Positions 52,958 to 61,626 of a stretch of DNA of 64,000 nt are shown here, one piece after another; the first letter of the stretch is position 1; every line of letters begins with the position of its first letter. The notes below the pieces were generated by a model. The model searched no databases, had not been told where the DNA came from, and saw only the letters and a list, made by a program, of their open reading frames with translations. The stretch is from the NCBI RefSeq assembly GCF_017873245.1, contig NZ_JAGGJY010000001.1, positions 496,001 through 560,000 on the forward strand. Reading direction: 5' to 3'. Origin of the DNA: Clostridium tertium. Its GTDB lineage: Bacteria; Bacillota; Clostridia; Clostridiales; Clostridiaceae. The position numbers were made by a program, and so were the translations under genes.

Positions 52958-53434
52958 TTGTTCTATGCTGAAAATTTAGATCTATTAGATTGCGGAGATA
53001 TAGGTAATTATATTACAAAATTTGAGGATAATAAGGTATATTCTAGTTTTTACTTAAAGGAAGATAACATTAATTTAAAATATATACTAGAAGAATCTAT
53101 TGTTGAAATGAAGGCAAATTCTATAAAAATAAATGGACAAGTAGTTCTTGCATTACTTTTTAAATTTGCTGGAGGTAATAAATTTATTTATGGACGTATA
53201 TATAATAAGAATTTTGATTTAGATAAAGAACATCTTCAAATGTTAGTATTTCAAGATAGGATACCTATATGTTTTGTAGATTCTAATAATAAAATAATTG
53301 CTACAACTTTAGTTGAAAATGATTTTAAAAATTCAATTAAAGATTATATTATAAAGAAAAGAGTTAAATATAGCCCTTCCTATGATTTTGAAAATAGGCA
53401 ATGTAAAATAAAGGAGTTATGGGTGAATGCATAA
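52958..53434 (+). CDS. hypothetical protein
   Basis: A TTG start follows GGAGGGG with a 7-nt spacer; no in-frame ATG fits the beginning of the frame. The 158-residue product (FYAENLDLLDCGDIGNYITK at the start) is predicted to be mostly beta strands with no signal peptide or membrane segment. LALLFKFAGGNKFIYGRIYN and RIPICFVDSNNKIIATTLVE are the best-conserved-looking stretches. I recognise no family. Its own terminator follows directly. Confidence 0.6.
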   Translation: MFYAENLDLLDCGDIGNYITKFEDNKVYSSFYLKEDNINLKYILEESIVEMKANSIKINGQVVLALLFKFAGGNKFIYGRIYNKNFDLDKEHLQMLVFQDRIPICFVDSNNKIIATTLVENDFKNSIKDYIIKKRVKYSPSYDFENRQCKIKELWVNA

Positions 53435-53436
53435 TG

Positions 53437-53462
53437 AGAAGTGGCAAAAGCCGCTTCTTTTT
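53437..53462 (+). terminator. terminator of the hypothetical gene
   Basis: AGAAGTGGC pairs with GCCGCTTCT (one wobble, AAAA loop), followed by TTTT. Confidence 0.85.
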
Positions 53463-53555
53463 GTTATAATTAAAGATAGTTTATATTTTGCAAAGCAATG
53501 TATAAGATGAAGGAATGAAAAAATTAAAGAATGAAAGAATTGAGGAGGTTTTGTT

Positions 53556-53573
53556 ATGCAAAACTTAAAATAA
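53556..53573 (+). CDS. five-codon leader ORF
   Basis: ATG 53556 follows a full GAGGAGG site with a 6-nt spacer and opens the peptide MQNLK before TAA. The ribosome binding site adjoins the left arm of the long inverted repeat. It may be a leader peptide; so short a frame can also be chance. Confidence 0.35.
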   Translation: MQNLK

Positions 53574-53590
53574 AAAAGTGCAAAGCACTT

Positions 53591-53621
53591 TTAATAAGAA
53601 ATCTTTAAGATTTTTTATTAA
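53591..53621 (+). terminator. attenuator-like hairpin in the helicase leader
   Basis: A 14-bp stem (53591-53604 with 53608-53621) with a 3-nt loop ends in a T-rich 3' arm and shares bases with the preceding 8-bp hairpin, so the two are mutually exclusive at their junction. Confidence 0.4.
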
Positions 53622-53701
53622 CTTTTCAATTTTTATAATTCAATATAATTGAATTATATCCTTAATTCTTTCACTATTTCATTATTAATAAGGTGAGAAT
53701 T

Positions 53702-56700
53702 ATGATTAAACAAGTTTTATTAGAAAAATTTAATAAAGATACATCAGGGAAAAATGATTTGGGCGGTAAGAGGATATTAGAAAATGATTTAATTTCTAAT
53801 TTTAATGTGAAATGTGATGATGATTTAGTTTATATAGATTCTAAAATTATATCAGAAAATTATTTTAATGAGTATAACTCTAAAATGGAAATAGATATAA
53901 ATACTAAAAATATAATATCAACTTTTTGTAGCTGTGATGACTTTGAAAGAAATGAGTTGCGTAAACATAATTATTGTTGTAAGCATTTATTTGCAAGTTT
54001 TTATAAATTTTTAAATGAATTAGATAATAATGAAGAAGTCAAAGCAAAATTTAATGAAACACTTTTAAATAAGATAATTTTTAAAAGTAAAAAAGAGAAT
54101 ATATTAGATTTACTTTTAGAAGAAGAAAATAAAAATGAAATTAAAATAGAGGTTTATATAAATAAACAAGGTTTAAAGAATAAACTAGCAGCAGAATTTA
54201 AGATAGGATTAAAAGGATTATCTTCTAATAGACTATATGTTATTAAAGATATAAATCAGCTTTTAACTTCTTATTATAATAAGATACCAATTAAATATGG
54301 CAAGGACTTTAATTTTGATCTAAGATATCAAAGGCTAGGTATAAAGGAAAAGAAAATAATAGATTTCATTGAAAAGGTAAAAGATATAGAATCAGCTTCT
54401 TCAAATTTTATGAGGAGGCAAGATAAATATATAGATGGAAAGATGTTAATAATTCCAGACTTTTTAATAAGAGAATTTTTTGATACTGTTTCAAAAAATA
54501 GAGTTTACTTAAATGAAGGCTTTTTTTATAAACCTGTAGAAAGTGAGATTATTTTTGATAAGCCAAGTATTAAAATTTCTTTAAAAGGATTAGAAAAAGA
54601 ATATTTATTAAGCTTAGAGGATGGAATACCTGAAAAAATAGATAAAAAGGGAACCGTATTTATTTATGGAAGTAGTATTTATTTACCGAGTTTGGAGTAT
54701 TGCTATGATATATCTACTTATTTGAATATATTTAATAATACAAAATCTGTATCAATAGATAAAGCTGAGGAAATAAGAATTTTATCTAAGTTATTACCTA
54801 AACTTTATACATTATCTAATGATGTAAGTATTAATAAGTCTATAAAAAATAAAATTGTAAAAGAAGACGTTAAGTTTAAGTTTTATTTTGATAAAGTTAA
54901 TAAAGATGTAATATTAACTTTAAAAGTTAAATATGGAGAGCATGAATTTAATATTTTTCATGAATATAAAAATAAAATTATTTATAGAGATTTAAACAAA
55001 GAAAGAGAAGTTATGTCATTTTTAAGGTCTCTTGGTTTTGATGCTTCTGGAGATAAATTTTACTTATTATTTGGCGATGATTTTTTATTTAAATTCTTTA
55101 AATATGATATAGAAAAACTTCAAGATGTTGGAGAAGTTTTTTATTCACAGAACTTTAAAATGATAAAGCAAGTCAATAGTAAAAATATAAAAGGTAATAT
55201 ACAAAGTGGAAAATTTGATTATTTTGAATTAAAATTTAAAATTGATAACATACCAGAAAATGAAGTTAAAGATATAGTATTAGCTCTTAGAGATAATCTT
55301 AAGTATTTTAAGCTTAAAAGTGGAGAATTTTTGGATCTAGAAGAAATAGAGCTTAAAAACTTTTTAAATTTACTAGATATATTATCATTAGAAAATGATA
55401 TAGAAAATGATAGTATACTATTTAGCAAAAATAAAGCATTATATATAGATAGTTTTATTAAGGAAAATAATATTAGATATATAAAAGGCAAAAAAGAATT
55501 ATCGCAAATTCAAAAGAAAATAAAGGATGTAAATAAGCTAACGTTTAAAGAGCCATTAAAATTAATTGCAGAACTTAGACCTTACCAAAAGGAAGGATAT
55601 AATTGGCTTAAAACGATGGATTATTTAGGTTTTGGTGGAATTCTAGGTGATGAGATGGGCCTTGGTAAAACAATTCAAGCAATAACTTTTATTTTGTCAA
55701 GCTTACCATCTAAAACTTTAATTGTTGCACCAACGTCATTAATTTATAATTGGAGTAGTGAAATAGAAAAATTTGCACCGAGCATTAAATATACTGTTGT
55801 AAATGGATCTAAGGATGAAAGAATTAAAATATTAGATAATATTGAAAAATATGATGTAATCATTACTACCTATAATTTAATTAAGAGAGATTTAGATGAA
55901 TATGAAAAATTACAATTTGATTATTGTTTTATAGATGAAGCACAATATATTAAGAATAGTCATTCTCAAAATTCATTGTCTGTAAAAAAGATAAAATCAT
56001 ATAGAAAATTTGCATTAACTGGTACTCCAGTTGAAAATTCCTTAATGGAATTATGGTCAATTTTTGATTTTATAATGCCTGGTTATCTTTTTGATGAAAA
56101 AAGATTTAGCGTAAGGTATCATAAGAAATTAAATGAATCTGAAGAAATTTTAGAAGAGTTAAATAAGCTTATTAAGCCTTTTATATTAAGAAGATATAAA
56201 AAGGATGTAATAAAAGAACTACCTCAAAAGATAGAAAAGAAATTAATAGTATCTATGTCAGAAGAACAAGAAAAGGTATATACAATTTATGCAGATCATG
56301 CTAAGAGTTTAATTGAAAAGAAGGTTAAGGATGATGATTTAAAAACAAGTAAAATAGAAATTTTATCTTATATAACTAAACTTAGACAACTGTGCCTGGA
56401 TCCTTCTGTATTGATAAATGATTATGTTGGAACTAGTGGAAAAGTAGATGCTCTTATTGAAATTCTACAGCAGGGTATAGAAGAAGGTCATAAGATATTA
56501 GTATTTTCACAATTTACTTCAGTTTTAAAAAATATTGCTAGTAAATTAAGATCAGAACACATTTTGTTTAGTTACTTAGATGGATCAATTCCTTCAGAAA
56601 AGAGATTAGAACTTGTAAATGAATTTAATGAAGGAATAAACTCTGTATTTTTAATAAGCTTAAAAGCAGGGGGAACTGGTTTAAACTTAACTTCAGCAGA

Positions 56701-56956
56701 TATAGTAATACACTTTGATCCTTGGTGGAATCCTGCTGTTGAAGATCAAGCGACTGATAGAGCACACAGATTTGGGCAAACGAATATAGTTGAAGTAATT
56801 AAACTTATAGCAAGGAATTCTATAGAAGAAAAAATAATTGATCTTCAAGATGAAAAGAGAAAACTAATTGAAAAGATAATTGATAATGAAAATGATATAT
56901 CAAGTATAAATACATTAAGCGAAGAAGATATATTAAGTCTTTTTTCAATTAATTAG
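53702..56956 (+). CDS. SWIM-domain SNF2-family helicase
   Basis: The start is ATG 53702 behind AAGGTGAG, giving 1084 residues. A SWIM zinc finger (Cys76-x-Cys78-x14-Cys93-x-His95) is at the N-terminus, then about 500 residues of linker resembling the bacterial SNF2 N-terminal domain, then the SNF2 ATPase. That ATPase has DEMGLGKTIQ near 650, DEAQ near 745, LTGTPVENS, SLKAGGTGLNLT and TDRAHRFGQ. SNF2 proteins translocate on DNA and remodel DNA-protein complexes. There is no methylase or nuclease beside it, so a DISARM-like defence island is not supported. The substrate is probably RNA polymerase-bound or protein-bound DNA (inference). Confidence 0.9.
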   Translation: MIKQVLLEKFNKDTSGKNDLGGKRILENDLISNFNVKCDDDLVYIDSKIISENYFNEYNSKMEIDINTKNIISTFCSCDDFERNELRKHNYCCKHLFASFYKFLNELDNNEEVKAKFNETLLNKIIFKSKKENILDLLLEEENKNEIKIEVYINKQGLKNKLAAEFKIGLKGLSSNRLYVIKDINQLLTSYYNKIPIKYGKDFNFDLRYQRLGIKEKKIIDFIEKVKDIESASSNFMRRQDKYIDGKMLIIPDFLIREFFDTVSKNRVYLNEGFFYKPVESEIIFDKPSIKISLKGLEKEYLLSLEDGIPEKIDKKGTVFIYGSSIYLPSLEYCYDISTYLNIFNNTKSVSIDKAEEIRILSKLLPKLYTLSNDVSINKSIKNKIVKEDVKFKFYFDKVNKDVILTLKVKYGEHEFNIFHEYKNKIIYRDLNKEREVMSFLRSLGFDASGDKFYLLFGDDFLFKFFKYDIEKLQDVGEVFYSQNFKMIKQVNSKNIKGNIQSGKFDYFELKFKIDNIPENEVKDIVLALRDNLKYFKLKSGEFLDLEEIELKNFLNLLDILSLENDIENDSILFSKNKALYIDSFIKENNIRYIKGKKELSQIQKKIKDVNKLTFKEPLKLIAELRPYQKEGYNWLKTMDYLGFGGILGDEMGLGKTIQAITFILSSLPSKTLIVAPTSLIYNWSSEIEKFAPSIKYTVVNGSKDERIKILDNIEKYDVIITTYNLIKRDLDEYEKLQFDYCFIDEAQYIKNSHSQNSLSVKKIKSYRKFALTGTPVENSLMELWSIFDFIMPGYLFDEKRFSVRYHKKLNESEEILEELNKLIKPFILRRYKKDVIKELPQKIEKKLIVSMSEEQEKVYTIYADHAKSLIEKKVKDDDLKTSKIEILSYITKLRQLCLDPSVLINDYVGTSGKVDALIEILQQGIEEGHKILVFSQFTSVLKNIASKLRSEHILFSYLDGSIPSEKRLELVNEFNEGINSVFLISLKAGGTGLNLTSADIVIHFDPWWNPAVEDQATDRAHRFGQTNIVEVIKLIARNSIEEKIIDLQDEKRKLIEKIIDNENDISSINTLSEEDILSLFSIN

Positions 56957-57032
56957 TACTTAGATTATTAATATTAATACTTTTTATGATATATAAGGAA
57001 TAATAATTAAATAAAGAATATTAAATATATAA

Positions 57033-57067
57033 GGGCACAGTAATACTTTAAAAGTTACTGTGCTTTT
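57033..57067 (+). terminator. terminator of the SNF2 gene
   Basis: GCACAGTAA pairs with TTACTGTGC (9 bp, 11-nt loop), followed by TTTT. Confidence 0.8.
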
Positions 57068-57086
57068 ACTATTTTATAATGTAAAA

Positions 57087-57685
57087 ATGGGTATTAGTAT
57101 TGAATTAGAAGTAATAGAAAAGCATTTATTATATGCAAAAGCTTCAAATGAATTAAATTAATTAAGTGAATTAATAATGAGTTGTGTTAATTCAATAACA
57201 TCTATGGGATTATTTAAGAACATGGTTCAAGATCCAGAACTTAAGAGTATATTAGAAACTCATTTACCAGTTCATATTCAAGATTATAATATAAAGGTGG
57301 AATACGTTAAAAATGCAACTACACCTACACAAAAATTAAATGTACCAGCATTGAAGAAAACTATACAAGACTTTACAAAACCAGTAAATATGACTCAACC
57401 TACAACTCCTAATACAAATGCTACAACATTAAATGATAGAGAAATTGCAACATCATATCTGTTAACATTAAAAAGAGCAGGTAGAGAATATGCATGGAGT
57501 GCTATGGAAGCAAGTAATCTAGATTAAGAGAATTCTTAAAAGATACATTTACTATGAGTTGTAATCATGCTTATGAAGTATGGCGGTGGATGGTGAAAAA
57601 AGGTTATTATCCACTATGTCCAGCATCAGAAGAGGAGATAACTAAAATAGGTAATACTTATAATGAAGTTACTAATCAGCAATAG
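57087..57685 (+). pseudogene. CotF-family spore coat gene with two lesions
   Basis: In one frame from ATG 57087 the sequence reads MGISIELEVIEKHLLYAKAS, then hits TAA at 57159. It continues as LSELIMSCVNSITSMGLFKNM and on with the Coat F family pattern (DPELKSILETHLPVHIQDYN, DREIATSYLLTLKRAGREYA). At 57525-57527 a missing base makes a stop. One frame over, the family C-terminus resumes (REFLKDTFTMSCNHAYEVWR... GYYPLCPASEEEI) and ends at TAG 57683. So one nonsense codon and one frameshift break a gene of about 199 codons. No good ribosome binding site is seen. Confidence 0.85.
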
Positions 57686-57866
57686 TATTAATTGATAAGT
57701 ATGTTTAATAATATGGCTAAAAGTCATATTCTTTTTATTTAGATAAATAATGTATTGAGTATATGTTAGTACCTTAGTTTTATTATAAATTTAAAATATA
57801 TTTATTTTAATAATTAAAATATGATATATTTATATATAAGTAAAATTTATATAGGGAGGAAGTAAT

Positions 57867-59372
57867 ATGCAGTTAAAAGAAAAAATTGAAGAACTTAAAA
57901 ATTATTTAAGTGAATATGAAAAACTAGTCCAAGCAATGAGTTTAGTTTACTGGGATATGAGAACTAATATGCCGACTAAGGCAGGTGAATCTAGATCAAA
58001 AGTTTTAGAGTATTTGTCAGGTGAAAGCTTTAAGATGGTTACTAGCTCTAAAGTAGAAGATTTTATAAATGATTTATCCAAATATAAAAACGAAATGAAT
58101 CATACCGAGGCTAGAATGCTACAGGAACTTGAAAGAAATTATAATGAAACTAAAAAAATACCTCAAGATAGATATGTAGCTTTTGTTGGTGTTTGCAGCA
58201 ATTCAGAATTAGCTTGGGAAAAAGCAAAAGATGCTAATGATTTTGAAATATTCAAGCCTCATTTAGAAAAAGTAGTTGAATTTCAAAAAGAATTTATTAA
58301 TTATTGGGGATTTAAGAATGATAAATATGATACCCTTTTAGATAAATATGAATTAGGATTAACTACTGAAAAATTAGATAAAATATTCGCAGAGCTAAGA
58401 GATGGAATAATAGAGGTATTAAATAATGTTAAAGCTAGTAATAAAAAGATAAATCGTGATTTTTTATATGGTAATTTTGATATAAAGAAACAAAAGGACT
58501 TATCATTATATATTTTAAATAAAATGGGATTTGATTTAGAAGCTGGTAGACTAGATGAAAGTGTTCATCCTTTCACAACGAACTTTGGAAATAAAGATGT
58601 AAGACTAACTACTAATTACCATGAAGATGAATTTACTTCAGCTTTATTTAGTACTATTCATGAAGGTGGGCATGGTATTTATGAACAAAATATAAGTGAT
58701 GAGTTAGAAGGTACTGGTCTTCAAACTGGAGCTTCTATGGCAATACATGAATCACAATCAAGATTTTATGAAAATATATTAGGAAGAAGTAAAGAGTTTT
58801 GTTCATATTTATTACCTATAGCAAAAAAATACTTTGAAGATTTTAAAAATATTACTCTAGACGAATTCTATGATGCAATGAACTATGTGGAAACTTCTTT
58901 AATTAGAACTGAAGCAGATGAATTAACATACGGGCTTCATATTATAATAAGATATGAAATAGAAAAAGAATTAATTAATGGAAGAATAAAAGTAGATGAT
59001 CTTAAAGAGTTATGGAATAAAAAATATAAGGAGTATTTAGGGGTTGAACCTAAAAGTGATAGTGAAGGAATACTTCAAGATATGCACTGGTCAGATGGAT
59101 CTTTTGGATACTTCCCAAGTTATGCATTAGGAAATTTATATGGAGCTCAAATGTTTCATAAACTTTTAGAAGAAAAACCAGATATAATGGCAGAAGTTAA
59201 AAATGGTAACTTTACTGAAATATTTAAGTGGTTAAAAGAAAAAGTTCATGTACATGGTGCATTATATACTCCAGAGGAACTTATAAAAAATATTACGGGA
59301 GAAGAACTTAATCCTAAATACTTTATAGATTATTTGAAAAATAAGTACTATACAATATATAATGTAAAATAA
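57867..59372 (+). CDS. M32-family carboxypeptidase
   Basis: The 501-residue protein is a Taq-type metallocarboxypeptidase. The zinc motif HEGGH (HExxH, residues about 265-269) is in STIHEGGHGIYEQN, followed by the family segments HESQSRFYEN and ETSLIRTEADELTYGLHI, and a C-terminal DMHWSDGSFGYFPSYALGN. It removes C-terminal residues from peptides in the cytoplasm using zinc or cobalt. GGAGGA precedes the ATG and a terminator follows. Confidence 0.95.
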   Translation: MQLKEKIEELKNYLSEYEKLVQAMSLVYWDMRTNMPTKAGESRSKVLEYLSGESFKMVTSSKVEDFINDLSKYKNEMNHTEARMLQELERNYNETKKIPQDRYVAFVGVCSNSELAWEKAKDANDFEIFKPHLEKVVEFQKEFINYWGFKNDKYDTLLDKYELGLTTEKLDKIFAELRDGIIEVLNNVKASNKKINRDFLYGNFDIKKQKDLSLYILNKMGFDLEAGRLDESVHPFTTNFGNKDVRLTTNYHEDEFTSALFSTIHEGGHGIYEQNISDELEGTGLQTGASMAIHESQSRFYENILGRSKEFCSYLLPIAKKYFEDFKNITLDEFYDAMNYVETSLIRTEADELTYGLHIIIRYEIEKELINGRIKVDDLKELWNKKYKEYLGVEPKSDSEGILQDMHWSDGSFGYFPSYALGNLYGAQMFHKLLEEKPDIMAEVKNGNFTEIFKWLKEKVHVHGALYTPEELIKNITGEELNPKYFIDYLKNKYYTIYNVK

Positions 59373-59381
59373 TTTCTTATT

Positions 59382-59412
59382 AAGGGTAAAACTTAGGTTT
59401 TATCCTTTTTTA
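59382..59412 (+). terminator. terminator of the carboxypeptidase gene
   Basis: AAGGGTAAAAC pairs with GTTTTATCCTT (11 bp, one wobble, 4-nt loop), followed by T. Confidence 0.8.
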
Positions 59413-59581
59413 ATGTATTTATGGTATATAAGTTATACGAAGGGATTAATATTTAAGTAAGTTATAAATAATAGATAAAAACTTATATTTAAGCTCAAAA
59501 TGTCTATAAATTTAATTTTTTTAATAAGATGGTATAATAGATATTATACAAATATAAAAATGTTAAAAGTGGAGTATTTCA

Positions 59582-59929
59582 ATGGGAAAATTTAAAGAAT
59601 TATATATTAAATATTCTAATTTAGATGAAGAAATAAAGAAAACTATAAATTCTTATCCTCAAGAATTTATAACTGATAAAAATAATATAAGATTATCTTT
59701 ATTACAATATATTATAAGGTCTAATAATTATATATATGAGCTTAAAGCAATTAATGGAACGGCTCATCTTTGGACCTGGAGCGATTTTAGGCGAGAATCA
59801 AAAGGGAGAGTTCTTAGCTATAAAACTGAAGCCAATATAATATTAAGTCAAATTATTGAGTTTTATAATTATGTAGATATAAATTTATTAAATAAATATG
59901 GTTTAGAAATAGTTAAAAAAATAAAATAA
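59582..59929 (+). CDS. hypothetical protein
   Basis: This 115-residue protein, starting MGKFKELYIKYSNLDEEIKK behind GTGGAG, is basic and mainly helical, with a Trp/Arg-rich middle (ELKAINGTAHLWTWSDFRRE) that could be a binding site. No signal peptide, membrane segment or cysteine is present. I recognise no family. It is followed by about 160 AT-rich bases and then an unrelated membrane-protein gene. Confidence 0.6.
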   Translation: MGKFKELYIKYSNLDEEIKKTINSYPQEFITDKNNIRLSLLQYIIRSNNYIYELKAINGTAHLWTWSDFRRESKGRVLSYKTEANIILSQIIEFYNYVDINLLNKYGLEIVKKIK

Positions 59930-60090
59930 ATCACCATAAGTATATATTTTTTAGGATAATAAACAGTAAAATCTTGAATTAACATAATCTTAGAATAGTC
60001 ACCATTATTGTAATAAATTGGCATAGATTAATTTGGTATAAATTGATATAATCATATGTAAATGAAAAATATTATTAATTAGGTGATTAA

Positions 60091-60606
60091 GTGAAAATAA
60101 AATATAAAAATACAGTAGATGATTTAATAGAACTAAATTTTTATTTAAATACTAAATTAAAGAATAGGAGGGTTAAAAATTATTTTTTAAAATATGGTTA
60201 TATGTTAATAATATTACTTATTTCCATATGGTATTTTAAATACAATTATGAAGATAAGTATATTTTTTTAATTATAGTAACAATTTTATGTTTAGTATGG
60301 TTAGTACTTTTACCTATTATTGTTAAAATGGAATTAAGACATAGGCTTAAAGATAAAGATAGTAATAATAAGTATTTATATAGTGAGACAATATTAAAAT
60401 TAAAAAATGATAAAATTGTTATTTTAAAAAATGATAATAAAAGTGAATTAAGTTTCAAAGATATTTCTAATATAATAATTTATAAAAAAAGAATTTTTAT
60501 CTTTAAAGAAAATTTTAATATATTTGCAATAGTTCCTGTTAAAGTATTTTTAAATGATAGTGAAAAAAACAAATTCTTAAATACAATAAAAGGGAATTTA
60601 TGTTAA
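60091..60606 (+). CDS. YcxB-like membrane protein
   Basis: A GTG start behind AGGTGATT gives 171 residues. Two adjacent membrane helices, about residues 33-49 (YGYMLIILLISIWYF) and 56-76 (IFLIIVTILCLVWLVLLPII), are followed by a C-terminal beta-rich domain (YSETILKLKNDKIVILKNDN, FKDISNIIIYKKRIFIFKEN, VPVKVF). This layout matches the YcxB-like family (PF14317) of unknown function. The domain probably lies on the cytoplasmic side of the membrane. Confidence 0.7.
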   Translation: MKIKYKNTVDDLIELNFYLNTKLKNRRVKNYFLKYGYMLIILLISIWYFKYNYEDKYIFLIIVTILCLVWLVLLPIIVKMELRHRLKDKDSNNKYLYSETILKLKNDKIVILKNDNKSELSFKDISNIIIYKKRIFIFKENFNIFAIVPVKVFLNDSEKNKFLNTIKGNLC

Positions 60607-60785
60607 GGTTAAATTTAATGTAAATTCTCTTAATTTTATTTCTCTTAATTATGATTTTGAATTTAAATTTTTAGTTATCAAATACGGGAATTATTTTCTT
60701 AATAATGAATTACTACTCACTATTTATGAAAAGATAAAATAGTTTACTTTAGCTTAATCATCATTTAATTTATAAAATATATTAA

Positions 60786-61025
60786 AAATATTTTCTGGGA
60801 AATAATGGCAATTATATTACTTATACTTATACATTTACTGGAGGTGGAGCAACTGTTCCATTTAGAACAGCAGTATCTATTATTGAATCTAAATATGATG
60901 AAGATAAGATAAACGAAATATTATTGAAAAATTCACCAAATGTTTTTCTTGCTACTAAATCAAATAGTAAATTTATTGACGCTGAATGGATAGATGATGA
61001 TACATTAAAAGTTAACTGCATTTAA
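60786..61025 (+). pseudogene. 5'-truncated remnant, possible DUF5412-like protein
   Basis: The frame is open from 60786 but has no in-frame start near its beginning and no ribosome binding site. From 60801 it reads NNGNYITYTYTFTGGGATVP, then FRTAVSIIES, KFIDAEWIDDDTLKVNC and stop at 61023. The TGGGAT stretch with a terminal WxDDxTLxVN pattern resembles the end of small DUF5412-like lipoproteins; I hold that name weakly. The N-terminal half, including any signal peptide, is missing. Confidence 0.5.
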
Positions 61026-61426
61026 TTAGGATTATTAAAGTAATTTTTATTAGCATATTTCATTATATCTTTTAATGCTTTTTCTCCATTCATAGTTCCA
61101 AATGTTTTCATATCTAGAACATCACAATTTATATTATAAGGTGATGTAAGCTTTTTTATGTATGATAGTAGGTATCTTACTTGAGGACAAATTAAAATTA
61201 AGTCAATTATATTATTCAGATTATATTCTTTTATAGATGATTCTTTTATAAATTCAGCAGGTCCATAAGCGAGTATAAATTTGTAGTTTTCATTGTATTC
61301 TTTAAAATTTGATATAATTGTCATAATATCATCAACTAAAATGGTATTTTCTTTTGAAGCTTTTTTGATTTTTGAGCAGAATAAGCTAGAGGTTGCCCCT
61401 CCAGCACAACATATATATACTAACAA
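61022..61426 (-). CDS. PTS lactose/cellobiose IIB-like protein
   Basis: A TTG start behind GGAGGA gives 134 residues. The N-terminus MLVYICCAGGATSSLFCSKIKKA matches the P-loop that carries the phosphocysteine in lactose/cellobiose-type EIIB (CxxGxSTS); here Cys6 or Cys7 would be the phosphorylated residue. The rest keeps the strand-helix order (FILAYGPAEFI, IIDLILICPQVRYLLSYIKK). It is encoded alone, on the opposite strand to the PTS EIIC gene 2.3 kb away, so a partner is not obvious. It overlaps the end of the upstream remnant by 4 bases on the other strand. Confidence 0.7.
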   Translation of the reverse strand: MLVYICCAGGATSSLFCSKIKKASKENTILVDDIMTIISNFKEYNENYKFILAYGPAEFIKESSIKEYNLNNIIDLILICPQVRYLLSYIKKLTSPYNINCDVLDMKTFGTMNGEKALKDIMKYANKNYFNNPN

Positions 61427-61626
61427 TTTAAATATCCTCCTAATATGATAAAGATATAATAATAATACCTAAATTTACTAATATAGTATATAGATTTTTA
61501 ATAATCTATTTTATTTCTGAAGATAATTTATGTATAATCAAAAAATTACTTAGGTCTTAAATATACCAATTCTATTGAATAGAACATAAAAAGAATCTAT
61601 TATACATAGGAAGGAGGGGATGTTTT

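Larger units (their letters stand above)
53532..53673 (+). promoter_or_regulatory. structured leader of the SNF2 helicase gene
   Basis: A 15-bp long-range inverted repeat (TGAAAGAATTGAGGA at 53532-53546 with TCCTTAATTCTTTCA at 53659-53673, one wobble) encloses three internal hairpins and a five-codon ORF. The hairpins are an 8-bp stem (53574-53592), a 14-bp stem (53591-53621, one wobble) and a 10-bp stem (53635-53657). The region ends 28 bases before the helicase start. Confidence 0.6.

Noticed and set aside
53702-56956. DISARM or other defence island around the SNF2 helicase
   Set aside because: No methyltransferase, phospholipase D or DrmA/B-like gene accompanies it; neighbours are housekeeping or spore genes.
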